From: Parabacteroides faecis
GTDB taxonomy: Bacteria > Bacteroidota > Bacteroidia > Bacteroidales > Tannerellaceae
DNA: 64,000 nt
Direction: 5' to 3'
NCBI RefSeq assembly: GCF_014647375.1
Contig: NZ_BMPB01000004.1
Coordinates: forward strand, 1-64,000
Shown one piece after another: positions 32,677-42,600 of this stretch. The notes beneath the pieces were generated by a model. The model made no database searches. It was not told the DNA's origin and saw only the letters and a program-made list of their open reading frames with translations. How positions within the stretch are numbered: the first letter of the stretch is position 1; every line of letters starts with the position of its first letter. A program made the translations under genes and the position numbers.

Positions 32677-33345
32677 ATGAGTTGGCAAAAACATATTTTC
32701 CTGTTGGTAGTATTCCTTTTTTGTGCTCGCGGTAGTGCAGAGGAATTGGATACTTATTTACATAATAAGGGATTGGTGGATATTGCTACATTGGACTCAA
32801 CAATACGTGTACAGCTGGTTTATGCAACAACCGATAATTTTATGAAAGAAGCCGTTTATACCGGAATAACACGTGCCTGGCTTCATCCGGATGCAGCAAA
32901 AAAGCTTATAGCTGCGCAACGATTATTGAAAAAAGAACAGCCAGGCTTCACTTTGGTCGTCTACGATGCCGCCCGTCCGATGTCGGTGCAACGTAAAATG
33001 TGGGCACTTGTCCGCGGAACGGATAAAGTGAATTATGTGAGTAATCCGGCAAATGGAGGAGGACTGCATAATTATGGAATGGCTGTAGATGTGACTATTC
33101 TGGACGAGACAGGCGAACCTCTTCCTATGGGAACACCTTTCGATTTCTTTGGGGAAGAAGCTCATACGAATAATGAGGATACCTTATTGAATGCCGGTAA
33201 AATAGACCGTGCAGCATATAATAACCGTCGGCTGTTGCGCCGGGTCATGAAACAAGCCGGATTCCGTATCATTCCATACGAATGGTGGCATTTTAATGCT
33301 TGTAGCCGGGCAGAAGCCCGGCAAAGTTATCCGGTACTGGATTAA
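32677..33345 (+). CDS. VanX-type D-Ala-D-Ala dipeptidase (M15)
   Basis: 222 residues with a signal peptide (to about 22), so periplasmic. Zinc site of family M15D: GGLHNYGMAVDVTI (consensus SxHxxGxAxD; here LHNYGMAVD) and the second part YEWWHFNACS (ExxH). VanX-like enzymes split D-Ala-D-Ala dipeptide. In Bacteroidales they are common chromosomal genes and are more likely used for wall turnover than for glycopeptide resistance, since no vanHA genes are present. The pairing with murI fits wall metabolism. Its 3' end overlaps the yccF stop by four bases on the opposite strand. Confidence 0.85.
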   Translation: MSWQKHIFLLVVFLFCARGSAEELDTYLHNKGLVDIATLDSTIRVQLVYATTDNFMKEAVYTGITRAWLHPDAAKKLIAAQRLLKKEQPGFTLVVYDAARPMSVQRKMWALVRGTDKVNYVSNPANGGGLHNYGMAVDVTILDETGEPLPMGTPFDFFGEEAHTNNEDTLLNAGKIDRAAYNNRRLLRRVMKQAGFRIIPYEWWHFNACSRAEARQSYPVLD

Positions 33346-33710
33346 TTGATATTCTTTCCGAAAGGAGTCAGCGCAAGGGCAGCCATTTTGAAATGTTGCC
33401 TACCCCAGGGAATACCGATGATTGTAATACATAGCAACAGGCCGAACCCCAGGTGAGTCAAACAAATCCAGAATCCCCCCAGTATGATCCAGAGTATATT
33501 CATAATGATACAAAGACAACCGCCGGAATTCCCATTATCCGTAACCGTACTACCGAAAGGCCACAAGGCCAGTAAAGCCAGTTTCAGTGTCTGTAATCCG
33601 AAAGGAATGCCAATGATCGTGATCATCAGTAGCAGACTTGAGACCAGATATTCGATACTGGTGATCAGTCCACCGAATATTAACCAGATGATATTGCCTA
33701 AAAATTTCAT
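33342..33710 (-). CDS. YccF family inner-membrane protein
   Basis: 122 residues made of two similar halves, each with a short loop and paired hydrophobic helices: LGNIIWLIFGGLITSIEYLV and IIMNILWIILGGFWICLTHLG, each followed by IIGIPFG/IIGIPWG and ALWPFG/ALTPFG. This duplicated pattern is the YccF signature. Four predicted membrane segments. Function unknown. Convergent with the VanX-like gene. Confidence 0.88.
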   Translation of the reverse strand: MKFLGNIIWLIFGGLITSIEYLVSSLLLMITIIGIPFGLQTLKLALLALWPFGSTVTDNGNSGGCLCIIMNILWIILGGFWICLTHLGFGLLLCITIIGIPWGRQHFKMAALALTPFGKNIN

Positions 33711-33796
33711 ATATCAATACATTTATCGTGTTTACAAATGTACCATAAATCTCATTAAAAGCAATAGTTATCGGTTCTGAAATCGATAGTCACCCG

Positions 33797-35059
33797 TCAG
33801 TTAGCGGGTAGGCACTCATTGGATAGCTTCTGCATGCTATCCAGTTCGGCAAAAAATTGTTGTTTAGCCAACTGAAAACTGTCACGTAATTCAGGCTTGA
33901 CAGGAAGAGAGGGCGGTGCTTCCATATTTAAAGGATTTATCGGTTGCCCGTTCTTATGTACCCGGAAATCCAGGTGTGGACCGGTTGAAAGGCCGGTTGA
34001 ACCGACATAGGCAATGACTTCGCCTTGCTGAACATGGCTACCTACTTGTATGCCTTTGGCAAACCTACTGAGGTGCATATAGGTGGTGGTATATACGGAG
34101 TTATGCTGTACTTTCAGGAAGTTCCCTCCGCCATTCTGATATCCTTTGGCTATGACAGTCCCGGCCCCGATACTCTTGACGGGAGTCCCGACCGGTGCCG
34201 CGTAATCGACACCGTGGTGTGCACGATAGCGTTTCAGGATCGGATGAAAACGGGCATTCGTAAAACGTGAGGTGATACGGAAGATATCCAGAGGAGCTTT
34301 CAGGAAAGCCTTTCTCAAACTGTTCCCATCCTGATCGAAGTATTCGAAGACACTGTCCTGGGTAAAGGGAATGGCCACAAAATCTTTTCCCTGATGGGTA
34401 AATATAGCTCCCTGAATGCTACTTATATTTAAAGCGGTTGTATCGTCTATATAAGCAATATCGTATAGTACGCGGAAAGAATCCCCCTCTTTGACATCAT
34501 AAAAGTCGATCTGCCAGGCAAAAACATCGGCTATATTAATTGCCAGTAACGGGTTTACACCATTCGATTGCAGTACGTTCCATAGCGAAGAGTTTATAGT
34601 ACCTTCCACATATTGGCGTTTTAAAGTGATCGGCTTATTAAATTCATAGGCGCTGATAGTATCACCGGTAAAATCGATCACGGCATAGTCTGTCTTTGTT
34701 TTGGCAAAAGCGATGTAGCGGATTTGGGCGGTACTATCTTGCATGCTGAATGTATAATAGTGCATGCCTGCTTGTAATTTGGTAGGATCCAGCACCTCGA
34801 GAGACGATCTGCTGATACTGTCGGCCATAAGAGCGGAAAAACCGAGGCTTGAGAATATAGCGGCAGGGTTATCGCCGTTTTTCATCTTATATTCTTTTAT
34901 ATCCAGTGTATCGATGCAGATGCCGTATTGGTATACACGTTGCAGACTGTCGATCCATTCGCTGTCTACTTCTTCTTCGCATTGTTTAGGTGTGTTTTTA
35001 CAGGAGATACCTAATATAAATAGTAAAATCAAAATAGGTGCAATGCCCGATCCCTTCAT
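33797..35059 (-). CDS. M23 (LytM-type) peptidase lipoprotein
   Basis: 420 residues with lipoprotein signal ending LGISCKN. Residues about 30-260 form a non-catalytic beta domain, and the M23 domain follows: HHGVDYAAPVGTPV (HxxxD zinc motif), THMHLSRFA-like TTYMHLSRF and the last motif SGL...GPHLDFRV. The canonical HxH is HxD here, replacing a usual zinc-ligand His by Asp; I recall similar forms in other Bacteroidetes, so activity is uncertain. Probably a peptidoglycan DD-endopeptidase or an activator, anchored in the periplasm. Divergent from the META genes. Confidence 0.88.
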   Translation of the reverse strand: MKGSGIAPILILLFILGISCKNTPKQCEEEVDSEWIDSLQRVYQYGICIDTLDIKEYKMKNGDNPAAIFSSLGFSALMADSISRSSLEVLDPTKLQAGMHYYTFSMQDSTAQIRYIAFAKTKTDYAVIDFTGDTISAYEFNKPITLKRQYVEGTINSSLWNVLQSNGVNPLLAINIADVFAWQIDFYDVKEGDSFRVLYDIAYIDDTTALNISSIQGAIFTHQGKDFVAIPFTQDSVFEYFDQDGNSLRKAFLKAPLDIFRITSRFTNARFHPILKRYRAHHGVDYAAPVGTPVKSIGAGTVIAKGYQNGGGNFLKVQHNSVYTTTYMHLSRFAKGIQVGSHVQQGEVIAYVGSTGLSTGPHLDFRVHKNGQPINPLNMEAPPSLPVKPELRDSFQLAKQQFFAELDSMQKLSNECLPAN

Positions 35060-35150
35060 TATATCCTCATTTATAGTTTGTTCGTCGGGTGCAAACTTAC
35101 AGAAAATAATGTAAAACCTCAGAAGGATGAGAGAGGCTATGCAGGAATGG

Positions 35151-35182
35151 ATTGTTAATGTTAACTAAATACAGTACCTTTG
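35151..35182 (+). promoter_or_regulatory. Promoter of the META-domain pair
   Basis: ATTG at 35151-35154, 20-base spacer, TACCTTTG at 35175-35182. A second -7-like TATCTTTG at 35211-35218 lies nearer the gene but lacks a matching -33. Confidence 0.5.
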
Positions 35183-35245
35183 GGGAACAATTTAGATGGA
35201 TTTGGCGTCTTATCTTTGTAAGTGATATAACAAATAGTATAGATT

Positions 35246-35671
35246 ATGAAAAGAGTGATTTTTTATGTATTGATGCTCCCGATGGTACTTGGGATGATGA
35301 TTTCTTGTTCTGAAGCCAAAACAGATGCCAAGAAACTGGAAGGTAAATGGAATGTAATAGAGGTGAAAGGTGAAAAGATTCTGAAGGAAGGATTACCCTA
35401 TATGGAGTTTGATATGGCGCAGAATAAATTGCATGGCAATGCAGGCTGTAATATGTTCAATTCTTCTTTTACATTGGATGATAAAGACATTTCTGCAATA
35501 ACCATTGCACCGGGTGCTGCAACGATGATGGCTTGTCCGGATATGGCTACAGAAGATGCCATTATGCAGGCTATGGGCAATGTGAAAGCGGTAAAAGCCG
35601 GTAGTTCCGAGAGTGAAATGACATTGATCGATCAGGACGGTAATGTTCTGCTTGTTTTATCTAAAAACTAA
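35246..35671 (+). CDS. META-domain lipoprotein 1
   Basis: 141 residues; lipoprotein signal ends GMMISCSEA. The body is a single META (HslJ-like) domain: KLEGKWNVIEVKGE, then NKLHGNAGCNMFNSSF with the family hallmark GxxGCN, then ATMMACPDMATEDAIMQAM with the matching MxCP motif. The paired Cys of these motifs suggest a disulfide. META-domain proteins are small periplasmic beta-barrels linked to stress, including HslJ in E. coli. Five bases before its paralogue. Confidence 0.88.
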   Translation: MKRVIFYVLMLPMVLGMMISCSEAKTDAKKLEGKWNVIEVKGEKILKEGLPYMEFDMAQNKLHGNAGCNMFNSSFTLDDKDISAITIAPGAATMMACPDMATEDAIMQAMGNVKAVKAGSSESEMTLIDQDGNVLLVLSKN

Positions 35672-35676
35672 CAGAA

Positions 35677-36120
35677 ATGAAGAAGTATTTATATCTATGC
35701 CTGGCAGTTGTGGGAATAGCCGTATTTGCTTCCTGTAAATCACAAAAAGCAGTGGTCGCATCTTATTCCGATTTGAATGGAGAATGGAGTGTGGTAGAAC
35801 TGAACGGTAAAAAGTTAGACCCGTCAGAAAGTAACCAGCTCATAGTCATTGACGTTGCACGCAACCATTTGTCAGGAAATGCAGGTTGTAACCGTATGAA
35901 TGGGAATATTGAATATTCGGAAGCCAGAAAAAACATCATTAAGTTTCCTCAAGTGGCAACAACACGTATGGCGTGTCCTAATTTGAAGGGAGAACAGGAG
36001 TTTCTGGAAGCTCTGAACAAAGTAGTCCGTTTTGAGGCAGAAGGAAATGTGAAACCTGTGAATACGATTGCTTTTTACGGGACCGATAACGGGAAACTGA
36101 TGGTTATCGAAAAGAAATGA
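35677..36120 (+). CDS. META-domain lipoprotein 2
   Basis: 147 residues; lipoprotein signal ends AVFASCKSQ. Same META pattern as the previous gene: LNGEWSVVELNGKKL, HLSGNAGCNRMNGN and TTRMACPNLKGEQEF. The pair are tandem paralogues and certainly one operon (5-base gap). A strong bidirectional terminator follows at 36142. Confidence 0.88.
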   Translation: MKKYLYLCLAVVGIAVFASCKSQKAVVASYSDLNGEWSVVELNGKKLDPSESNQLIVIDVARNHLSGNAGCNRMNGNIEYSEARKNIIKFPQVATTRMACPNLKGEQEFLEALNKVVRFEAEGNVKPVNTIAFYGTDNGKLMVIEKK

Positions 36121-36141
36121 TAATACAAACATTATAAATTA

Positions 36142-36178
36142 GAAGAGGTGGCCCTGTTGAAGGAGGCCACCTCTTTTC
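36142..36178. terminator. Bidirectional terminator
   Basis: AGAGGTGGCC / GGCCACCTCT perfect 10-bp stem with T-rich flank on the plus side and A-rich context on the other, between convergent genes; it overlaps the stop of the minus-strand gene by two bases. Confidence 0.85.
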
Positions 36179-36809
36179 AGTTCAAAGATAGAGCATAGTT
36201 GCATAATTTTTTAACTTCGCCAATAGTCTCAAAATCTATCTTATTACCATCAATGTATTGTTTAAGCTGCTCTTTGTGTTTAGAGAATATTTTTAAGAAT
36301 TGTTTTTCTGTAGAGAAACTCTTAAACCCTTTACCTTTTTCAATATAGAATTTATACTTTATCTTGTCTAAAAAAGTATTTGCTTGGTAATCTCCTGAAC
36401 CATATATGAGATTGCTATAGCCTTCGACAGAAGCTGTTTCTGTTTTACCACCATATGTCAAATCTTTTTTGATTTTCCTTGTTCCATTGTATTGGACAAG
36501 GATTTTAGGTTCAGATTGGATTAATTCAGCTGTTTCTTTGCTTGAAACCGGTAGAAAAGTTCTTTCTCCTATTTTGAGAGAAGTAACCATATTCGGATCG
36601 GAAAACTCTTTCTTTATATTATCATTGTCAATGAAGAAAAACTTTCCATTGAATAAATTATAGTTGAGCGGTACATGGAATATTCTTCCGTCTTTGTAAT
36701 AAACATATCCTTTCGTAAATTCAGGAAAAAGATAAGGTGTATTATCTTCTTGGGAATAAACGTTGAACAATTCGAAACAAGAAATTAAAAGAATTAGAAT
36801 GTATTTCAT
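36177..36809 (-). CDS. Secreted protein of unknown family
   Basis: 210 residues with signal peptide MKYILILLISCFELFNVYSQ. The first 130 residues look beta-rich (GYVYYKDGRIFHVPLNYNLF); the last 60 are helical and Lys/Phe-rich (KQFLKIFSKHKEQLKQYIDG). I do not recognise a family. Base composition is visibly more A+T-rich than in the flanking genes, which hints at recent arrival. It stands alone between a terminator and the SusCD operon. Confidence 0.7.
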   Translation of the reverse strand: MKYILILLISCFELFNVYSQEDNTPYLFPEFTKGYVYYKDGRIFHVPLNYNLFNGKFFFIDNDNIKKEFSDPNMVTSLKIGERTFLPVSSKETAELIQSEPKILVQYNGTRKIKKDLTYGGKTETASVEGYSNLIYGSGDYQANTFLDKIKYKFYIEKGKGFKSFSTEKQFLKIFSKHKEQLKQYIDGNKIDFETIGEVKKLCNYALSLN

Positions 36810-36914
36810 TTTGACTTATTTATGGGGTAAATGAATATAGTCGTATAAAATTCCCGTAAATAGTAATTGAGTTAGTAGAGCTGTGAAGCTCTACTAACAT
36901 AAAAAGTTATCGTT

Positions 36915-37658
36915 TTATTTTAATAGCTGCACCTGAATTTCATACAACCGTCTTGTTTCAGGAACACCTTCCGGTCTGAAAGTTGTATTAATAACCATAT
37001 ATTGATGTGGTTTGGTGAAATCTCCAGGGGCACCTAAAGTCGGTGCTCCGTTAACCGGTTCCACCCGGCATGCATACATATCTTCCAGGATAAGTTCTAT
37101 GACTAATGCGTCTTGCCTTACCGGTACGATTGCGGAACGATATTTACCTGTTTCAACTTCTTCAACGAATACGGGGTGTAGATTGTCACCATCAAAAGCA
37201 GATGCTACAAACAGATGTCCTTTGTTGGGTGTTGTGTACATCACGTTTGCCGGAGAAAAGACATGGATTATATATTTCTTCCCGTCGGGGGCAGAACTGT
37301 CGTCCACAACTTCCAATGTATTTTGTACGAACATCGTTTCTCCCGTTTTTAGCACTTTACCCATGATAGTAACATCTGAACCGGTGTTATTGGTATAATC
37401 TATTCCGTTTTGGAAACTTTCACTGATAAGCGTTTGAGCAAGCCAGTTTTCTAACCACTGACCTTTTCCATCGTTATGGTTTACTTGCCAGATCTTGTTT
37501 GTAAACAGTTCACGGACACGGACTTTAGCCAGGCCGGATCCCAAATTTACGTTTGTATAAATGGATTCGGGTACTTCATCGTAGACTAATCCGCTTTGAC
37601 AACCTGATAGAGCTGTCAGGCAACATACTGCTGCGATTAATATATTTTTAAGTTTCAT
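36915..37658 (-). CDS. Lipoprotein of a SusCD locus, family unknown
   Basis: 247 residues; lipoprotein signal ends ALSGCQSG. After YDEVPESIYTNVNLGSG the protein looks like a beta-rich carbohydrate- or protein-binding lipoprotein, with no recognised domain. It follows susD after 19 bases and is the last gene of the operon; in SusCD loci this place usually holds a surface glycan-binding protein. No glycoside hydrolase is present here, so the locus may take up something other than a plant polysaccharide. Ligand unknown. Confidence 0.7.
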   Translation of the reverse strand: MKLKNILIAAVCCLTALSGCQSGLVYDEVPESIYTNVNLGSGLAKVRVRELFTNKIWQVNHNDGKGQWLENWLAQTLISESFQNGIDYTNNTGSDVTIMGKVLKTGETMFVQNTLEVVDDSSAPDGKKYIIHVFSPANVMYTTPNKGHLFVASAFDGDNLHPVFVEEVETGKYRSAIVPVRQDALVIELILEDMYACRVEPVNGAPTLGAPGDFTKPHQYMVINTTFRPEGVPETRRLYEIQVQLLK

Positions 37659-37677
37659 ACTTATTTCTGTTTAAATG

Positions 37678-39660
37678 TTATTGATAGCTTCTGTTTTCCC
37701 AACCCGGATTCTGAACCAGATTCTTGTCACTTTCCAAAGTTGTTTTTGCAAAAGGAAGTTTATAAAACACTGCGTTGTTGAATTTGCGTTCGTAATATGA
37801 GTTATCTATCGGACGCACTTCGAAGTACGGAGTGAAATATTTAGGATCTGTTTCCGGTGCCGGATAGCCGTTATCTTCCACTTTTTCGCTTTCGACACCC
37901 TTGCGGAAAATAAACATACCGGAAGAAGGCTTGTTTAATTCTTCGATTACAGTTTTACCTTCTGATTCACCCCATCTGAGCAAATCGAAATAGCGGTGAG
38001 ACGGTACTTCGAATGCAAATTCAATACGGCGTTGCAATTGGTATTCTTCCCATAAATTATGTCCGACAACAGATGCATCGAAGTTGTCCAAGCCGGCACG
38101 ATTACGGATCTGGTTGATGGCATCTACAACCTCACTTTCTTTTCCTCCCAGCTTGTATGCAGCTTCGGCCATATTTAGCAGTGCTTCGGCGTAACGTACC
38201 ATGAAGAATGAAATAGATGTTTGTTTTGTCTCCAGGGTTCCATCTTCCTTAAATTTTCCGGGAACATATTTAGCAGTATAATATCCGGTCATCGAAGACT
38301 GGCCGCGGCCTGCTATTTCCAGTTTTTCCGAAGATTTGTAAGTGGTATGCAATGCGCTGTATTTTTCAGTTTTTGTTGGTACCGAATAATCGATCCATAC
38401 ACCAACCAGACATTTTTCAACTCCTTCTTTATCTGCATAATAAGAACCGTCATAAAGTACAGTCGTATAGAAACGTTTGTCTCTGTCGGTATACATCAAC
38501 TGATAATCTTTTGTTGTTGCTTTTAAAGCTCCGTTTGCTCCGGCTTCAACCCCCATCTCTTTAGCTTGCTGTGTTTTCCACCATTGCATCCATTTGCCTG
38601 TTGCTTTGTCTTTCTGGTAATAACAGTCGACTAACTCCTGGGTAGGATAAGCACCTCCATGATCTCCGCCCCAGTCAGGACTATGATCGGTCGTTGCCCC
38701 GTACATTCTTCCTCCGGGATGTGCATAATTAGCCGGGTTAAATCCGCTTCTGTTGGATTCATTGAACATCATCGGCCAAATAGACTCAACAGAGGTATGA
38801 CCTGTTGCTCCGTTGAACAGATTCCGGTAATCCGGATCTAACGAATACTTGCCGATAACAGATTTGGCTGCATTATAAGCAATCTGATAATAATGATTCG
38901 CATCTTTGGTGAACCTGTAAAGAGCTTTGCTTTTGTCTGAACCGGCCAACTTATCATACAGACCTTTAGATGATGCTGCCGCAGCACAGGCAGCAGTCAG
39001 GGCAGCACGTGATTTCAACACCTGAACAGCATCTGCATTAATCAGACCTAATGTCGGTTTGCTGGTCATTTTGCCAAAGTATTCCAATGATTTGTCATAA
39101 TCGGCCAGAATCTGGTCGAAGACTTCTTCACGGGTATTTTGTGCGAGCATTGTCTCATCAAATATGGTCATAGAGTTTGTAACGATAGGTAATCCTCCCC
39201 AGTACCTTTCCATATCGAAATAAAACTGAGCTCTGAAAGCATAGCTTTCTGCCATTAGTTGATCTCTTACTTCTTCCGTCATATTCGGAACACTGGGAAT
39301 TCGCTCGATGGCAAGGTTGACCTGACGAATATTTTTGTAGCCGTCTCCCCATGGAGCTCCTGTCAGGCTGGTAATGCCGGTTAATTCATCATACCGCCTA
39401 TTGTTAAAGTCATATTGGCGGAAGGTAGTCTGGTCACGGTCAACATTACCGACTGCGTTGTCAGACCATTGTTCTGATCTGAAAGCATGATTGGCACCGG
39501 CAGGAGCCCACAGGTAAAATTGATTGACAAAGGAACGGGACAACTGCGGGTTTTCCCAGAACTGGTCTTCGAAAACGCTGGTAGTCGGTTCGATTCCTAA
39601 TGGATCGCAACTCGAGAAACATACGGCTGCGAGTAACGCGAATATATTTATTTTCTTCAT
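37678..39660 (-). CDS. SusD/RagB family outer-membrane lipoprotein
   Basis: 660 residues, longer than the average SusD (about 550). Lipoprotein signal ends CFSSCDP. SusD marks include EPTTSVFEDQFWENPQLSRSF near the N-terminus, AESYAFRAQFYFDMERYWGGLPIV in the TPR helices and NMAEAAYKLGG...INQIRNRAGLDNF near the end, then the family tail RRIEFAFEVPSHRYFDLLRWGE. It forms the lid over its SusC barrel partner, encoded 23 bases upstream. Substrate cannot be told from sequence. Confidence 0.92.
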   Translation of the reverse strand: MKKINIFALLAAVCFSSCDPLGIEPTTSVFEDQFWENPQLSRSFVNQFYLWAPAGANHAFRSEQWSDNAVGNVDRDQTTFRQYDFNNRRYDELTGITSLTGAPWGDGYKNIRQVNLAIERIPSVPNMTEEVRDQLMAESYAFRAQFYFDMERYWGGLPIVTNSMTIFDETMLAQNTREEVFDQILADYDKSLEYFGKMTSKPTLGLINADAVQVLKSRAALTAACAAAASSKGLYDKLAGSDKSKALYRFTKDANHYYQIAYNAAKSVIGKYSLDPDYRNLFNGATGHTSVESIWPMMFNESNRSGFNPANYAHPGGRMYGATTDHSPDWGGDHGGAYPTQELVDCYYQKDKATGKWMQWWKTQQAKEMGVEAGANGALKATTKDYQLMYTDRDKRFYTTVLYDGSYYADKEGVEKCLVGVWIDYSVPTKTEKYSALHTTYKSSEKLEIAGRGQSSMTGYYTAKYVPGKFKEDGTLETKQTSISFFMVRYAEALLNMAEAAYKLGGKESEVVDAINQIRNRAGLDNFDASVVGHNLWEEYQLQRRIEFAFEVPSHRYFDLLRWGESEGKTVIEELNKPSSGMFIFRKGVESEKVEDNGYPAPETDPKYFTPYFEVRPIDNSYYERKFNNAVFYKLPFAKTTLESDKNLVQNPGWENRSYQ

Positions 39661-39683
39661 ATTTCTTAATTTGTCTGTTGTGA

Positions 39684-42600
39684 TTACAATGTTAATGTAG
39701 CACTGAGTGTGAAAGAGCGTTGGGTAGGATAGCTACCGAATTTATTTCCGCCCCAGATCGAGTTGGCCGGCAGATATTCCGGGTCCGTTAAATTTTTGAA
39801 CGGATTACTTTTCTTAACCCAGGTATGTACATTGTTGGCAATGAAGTTCAGCTGTAAACCTTTGATGTAGCTTACGTTTTTAAGTACTCTTCGTTTTAAA
39901 TCGTAACTTACGCTGATATTCTTGAGCTTCAGGTAAGATGCGTCATATACCCAAGAATCGACAAAGCTGTATCCCCAGCCATAAGTGGAGTTAGTAGGCA
40001 ACGGCAGCTTGTTTGTGATCGGGTTGCTTGGTGTGTAAGATTCCTGCCACAGGTATTTAGCGTATTTCCAATAGTAATCCTGTTGTGAACGGGCAGGAGA
40101 GACTACATCTCCGGTAACGTTGGCGGCTCCCTGCAGGAAGATTTCAAAGCTGAAATCTTTCCAGCCCAGGCCAAGTGTGATACCGTACAGCGTTTGTGGA
40201 ACTTCGCCGCCTCTTTCATCCCAAACCTGGTCGCCGCCGTTCAATACACCGTCACCATTGATATCTTGCATCCTGAATGTACCGAGAGTGTGGTTACGGG
40301 TGAAATGCAGGTAGGAATTGTACATATCTTCATAAGATGTGAACAGGCCGTTTGTTTGCCATGCTACTGTATAAGTTTTCACTTGGTTTCTTTTACCCAG
40401 ATTCGTTAAGTTCGGATAGTAATAGTCAGTATCTTCTTTGGTGTGTCTTACCGTTATTTTATCCCAATAGGTGTAGTTAGCTCCGATTTTATAAGTGAAA
40501 TCACCGATCTGGTCATTCCAGTTTAAATTGAATTCAACACCACCTTGATGCGTGGTCACGTAAGGAGCATTCATTTTCGGGGTATTGGGCAAACCCAGGA
40601 CAGGCGTGTAAGTCAGTTTAGGATTCATATCCATTTCGTCACCTTTGTTCAGATATAAATAAGTATCGAATGAACCGCTTAACCGATCCTTGAAAAATCC
40701 GAAGTCAACTCCACCACTGATCTGTTGCGATTCACCCCAGGTCAGATTGCTGGATACGTTACTTTCTTTCCAGGCGGAGCTTGAACTCATGTTTTCACCT
40801 GTCAAGATAGTTTTTGACAACTCATACTGGTTCATATAACTGAACGGTTCTGAAAGTTCTTTACCAACCACACCATATCCGGCGCGGATCTTGAACATAT
40901 TGATATAATCCGTGTTGATGATATCCTTGATAAAGCTTTCTTCTGTCAGAACCCAACCGCCTGATATTGCATAGAAAAATCCCCAACGCTTGTCCGGGTG
41001 GTAGCATAGAGAACCGTTATAGTTTGCGCTAAATTGCAACAAATATTTGCTGTCGTAATCATATGAAACACGTCCGACCCAGCTTGCCGAACCCCATTGT
41101 CCTTCTGTACCACTCATACTTTCCATGGTTGATCCGCCGTCTATTTGCGGATAGAAAGTGGTCGGATAACCATATTTTTTAGCCATGGTTTTGTTGGTAT
41201 TTCTTACCTGGCTTTGGTAGTTGGCCATGGCCGACAGATTATGCTTACCAAAAGAACGGTTATAATCCACCTGGAAGATACCGGTTGTCAAAGAATAGTT
41301 ATTCCATGTCTGTGTCAGATGGGCATCATTCGGGTTGAAGTTATTTTCCTGTGTTGCATACGGATTTGCATATACTCCTTCTTCCGGATGTTTGAAGACT
41401 TTGTTCATAGAATAACTGTGGTTGAAGTTGAGGCTTGCGCTGGCTGCCAGACCTTCTACCCAGGGTATATTCCATTTTAATCCCATACTGGCCTGTAAAC
41501 GGTAGTCGTCTGTATTATTAAAACCATTGCGCAGTCTGGAGTCCAAACCTCCGGCTCTGTCCAAACCGGTTGTCCAGTTACGTGGTATTGAATGGATTTC
41601 ATCACCTTCAATCAAAACCGAGTTGAAGATACCGTCGCCGCCTTCCGGTTGTTTCTTTTTAGCCATGATCCCATTCAGGTTCATGGTGAACCGCAGGCTT
41701 TTGTCTTTAAGCAAAAAGGCTTCCGTATTGACGATGGCATTGTACTGTTCGTAGTTATACGTATCGCTGATACCTGACTGGTTTAAATATCCTAAACTGG
41801 AATAGTATCTGACGCGTTCGCCACCACCACGTACACTTATGTTCGTTTGTGTCATCGGCTGTGTGTTGTTGAACCAGTCCCAGGGATCTTCATATGTATA
41901 GTAGTTGTTAATGTCACCGCCCTGGGTTACAAACGGATTGAACAGATCGTTTACATCTTGTAATGAATATCCCATATTATATTTCTGGTTGACCATATCG
42001 GTGATTTCCTGGCGGCCATATCCTTGCTGGCTCAGATGCCCCATATAATATTTGGACAATTGTGTCGTATTGTATGCCGGATTTTCTTCCATATTGGCTG
42101 CATACAATTCATTTTTCATATTCACATAGTCCCATGAGCTCATAGATTTAGGTCTGTAAGAGGGAGTCATAAGTGTGAACTTTTGGTTTACCGTGATATC
42201 CAGGGAGCCTTCCTGGCCTCTTTTCGTCGTTACCACTACTACACCGTCGCTGGCACGCGGACCATATACGGCTGTAGCCGATGCATCTTTCAGAATAGTC
42301 ATGGAAGCGATATCTTCCGGACGCAGACGGTTAAAGAATACTTCACCCTGTTCTGTTTCCATTACTACATCGTCGACTACATACAAAATATCGCTACCAC
42401 CACGGATCCAAATCTTAGAAGTTTCACCCGGAGCACCGGAACGTGCCTGTGAGATGATACCGGCTACGCGGCCTCCCAAACCGTCGCTGACGGAAGTCAC
42501 CGGCAATTTGGCAATCGATTCCATCTTTACGGTAACGGCAGAAGCGGTCAATGTCTTGGCTTTCTGTACGCCGCTGAAACCGGTTACGACTACTTCGTCC

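Noticed and set aside
32677-33345. VanX-like gene considered as vancomycin resistance
   Set aside because: No vanH, vanA or two-component regulator is adjacent; the chromosomal setting beside murI fits ordinary wall metabolism.
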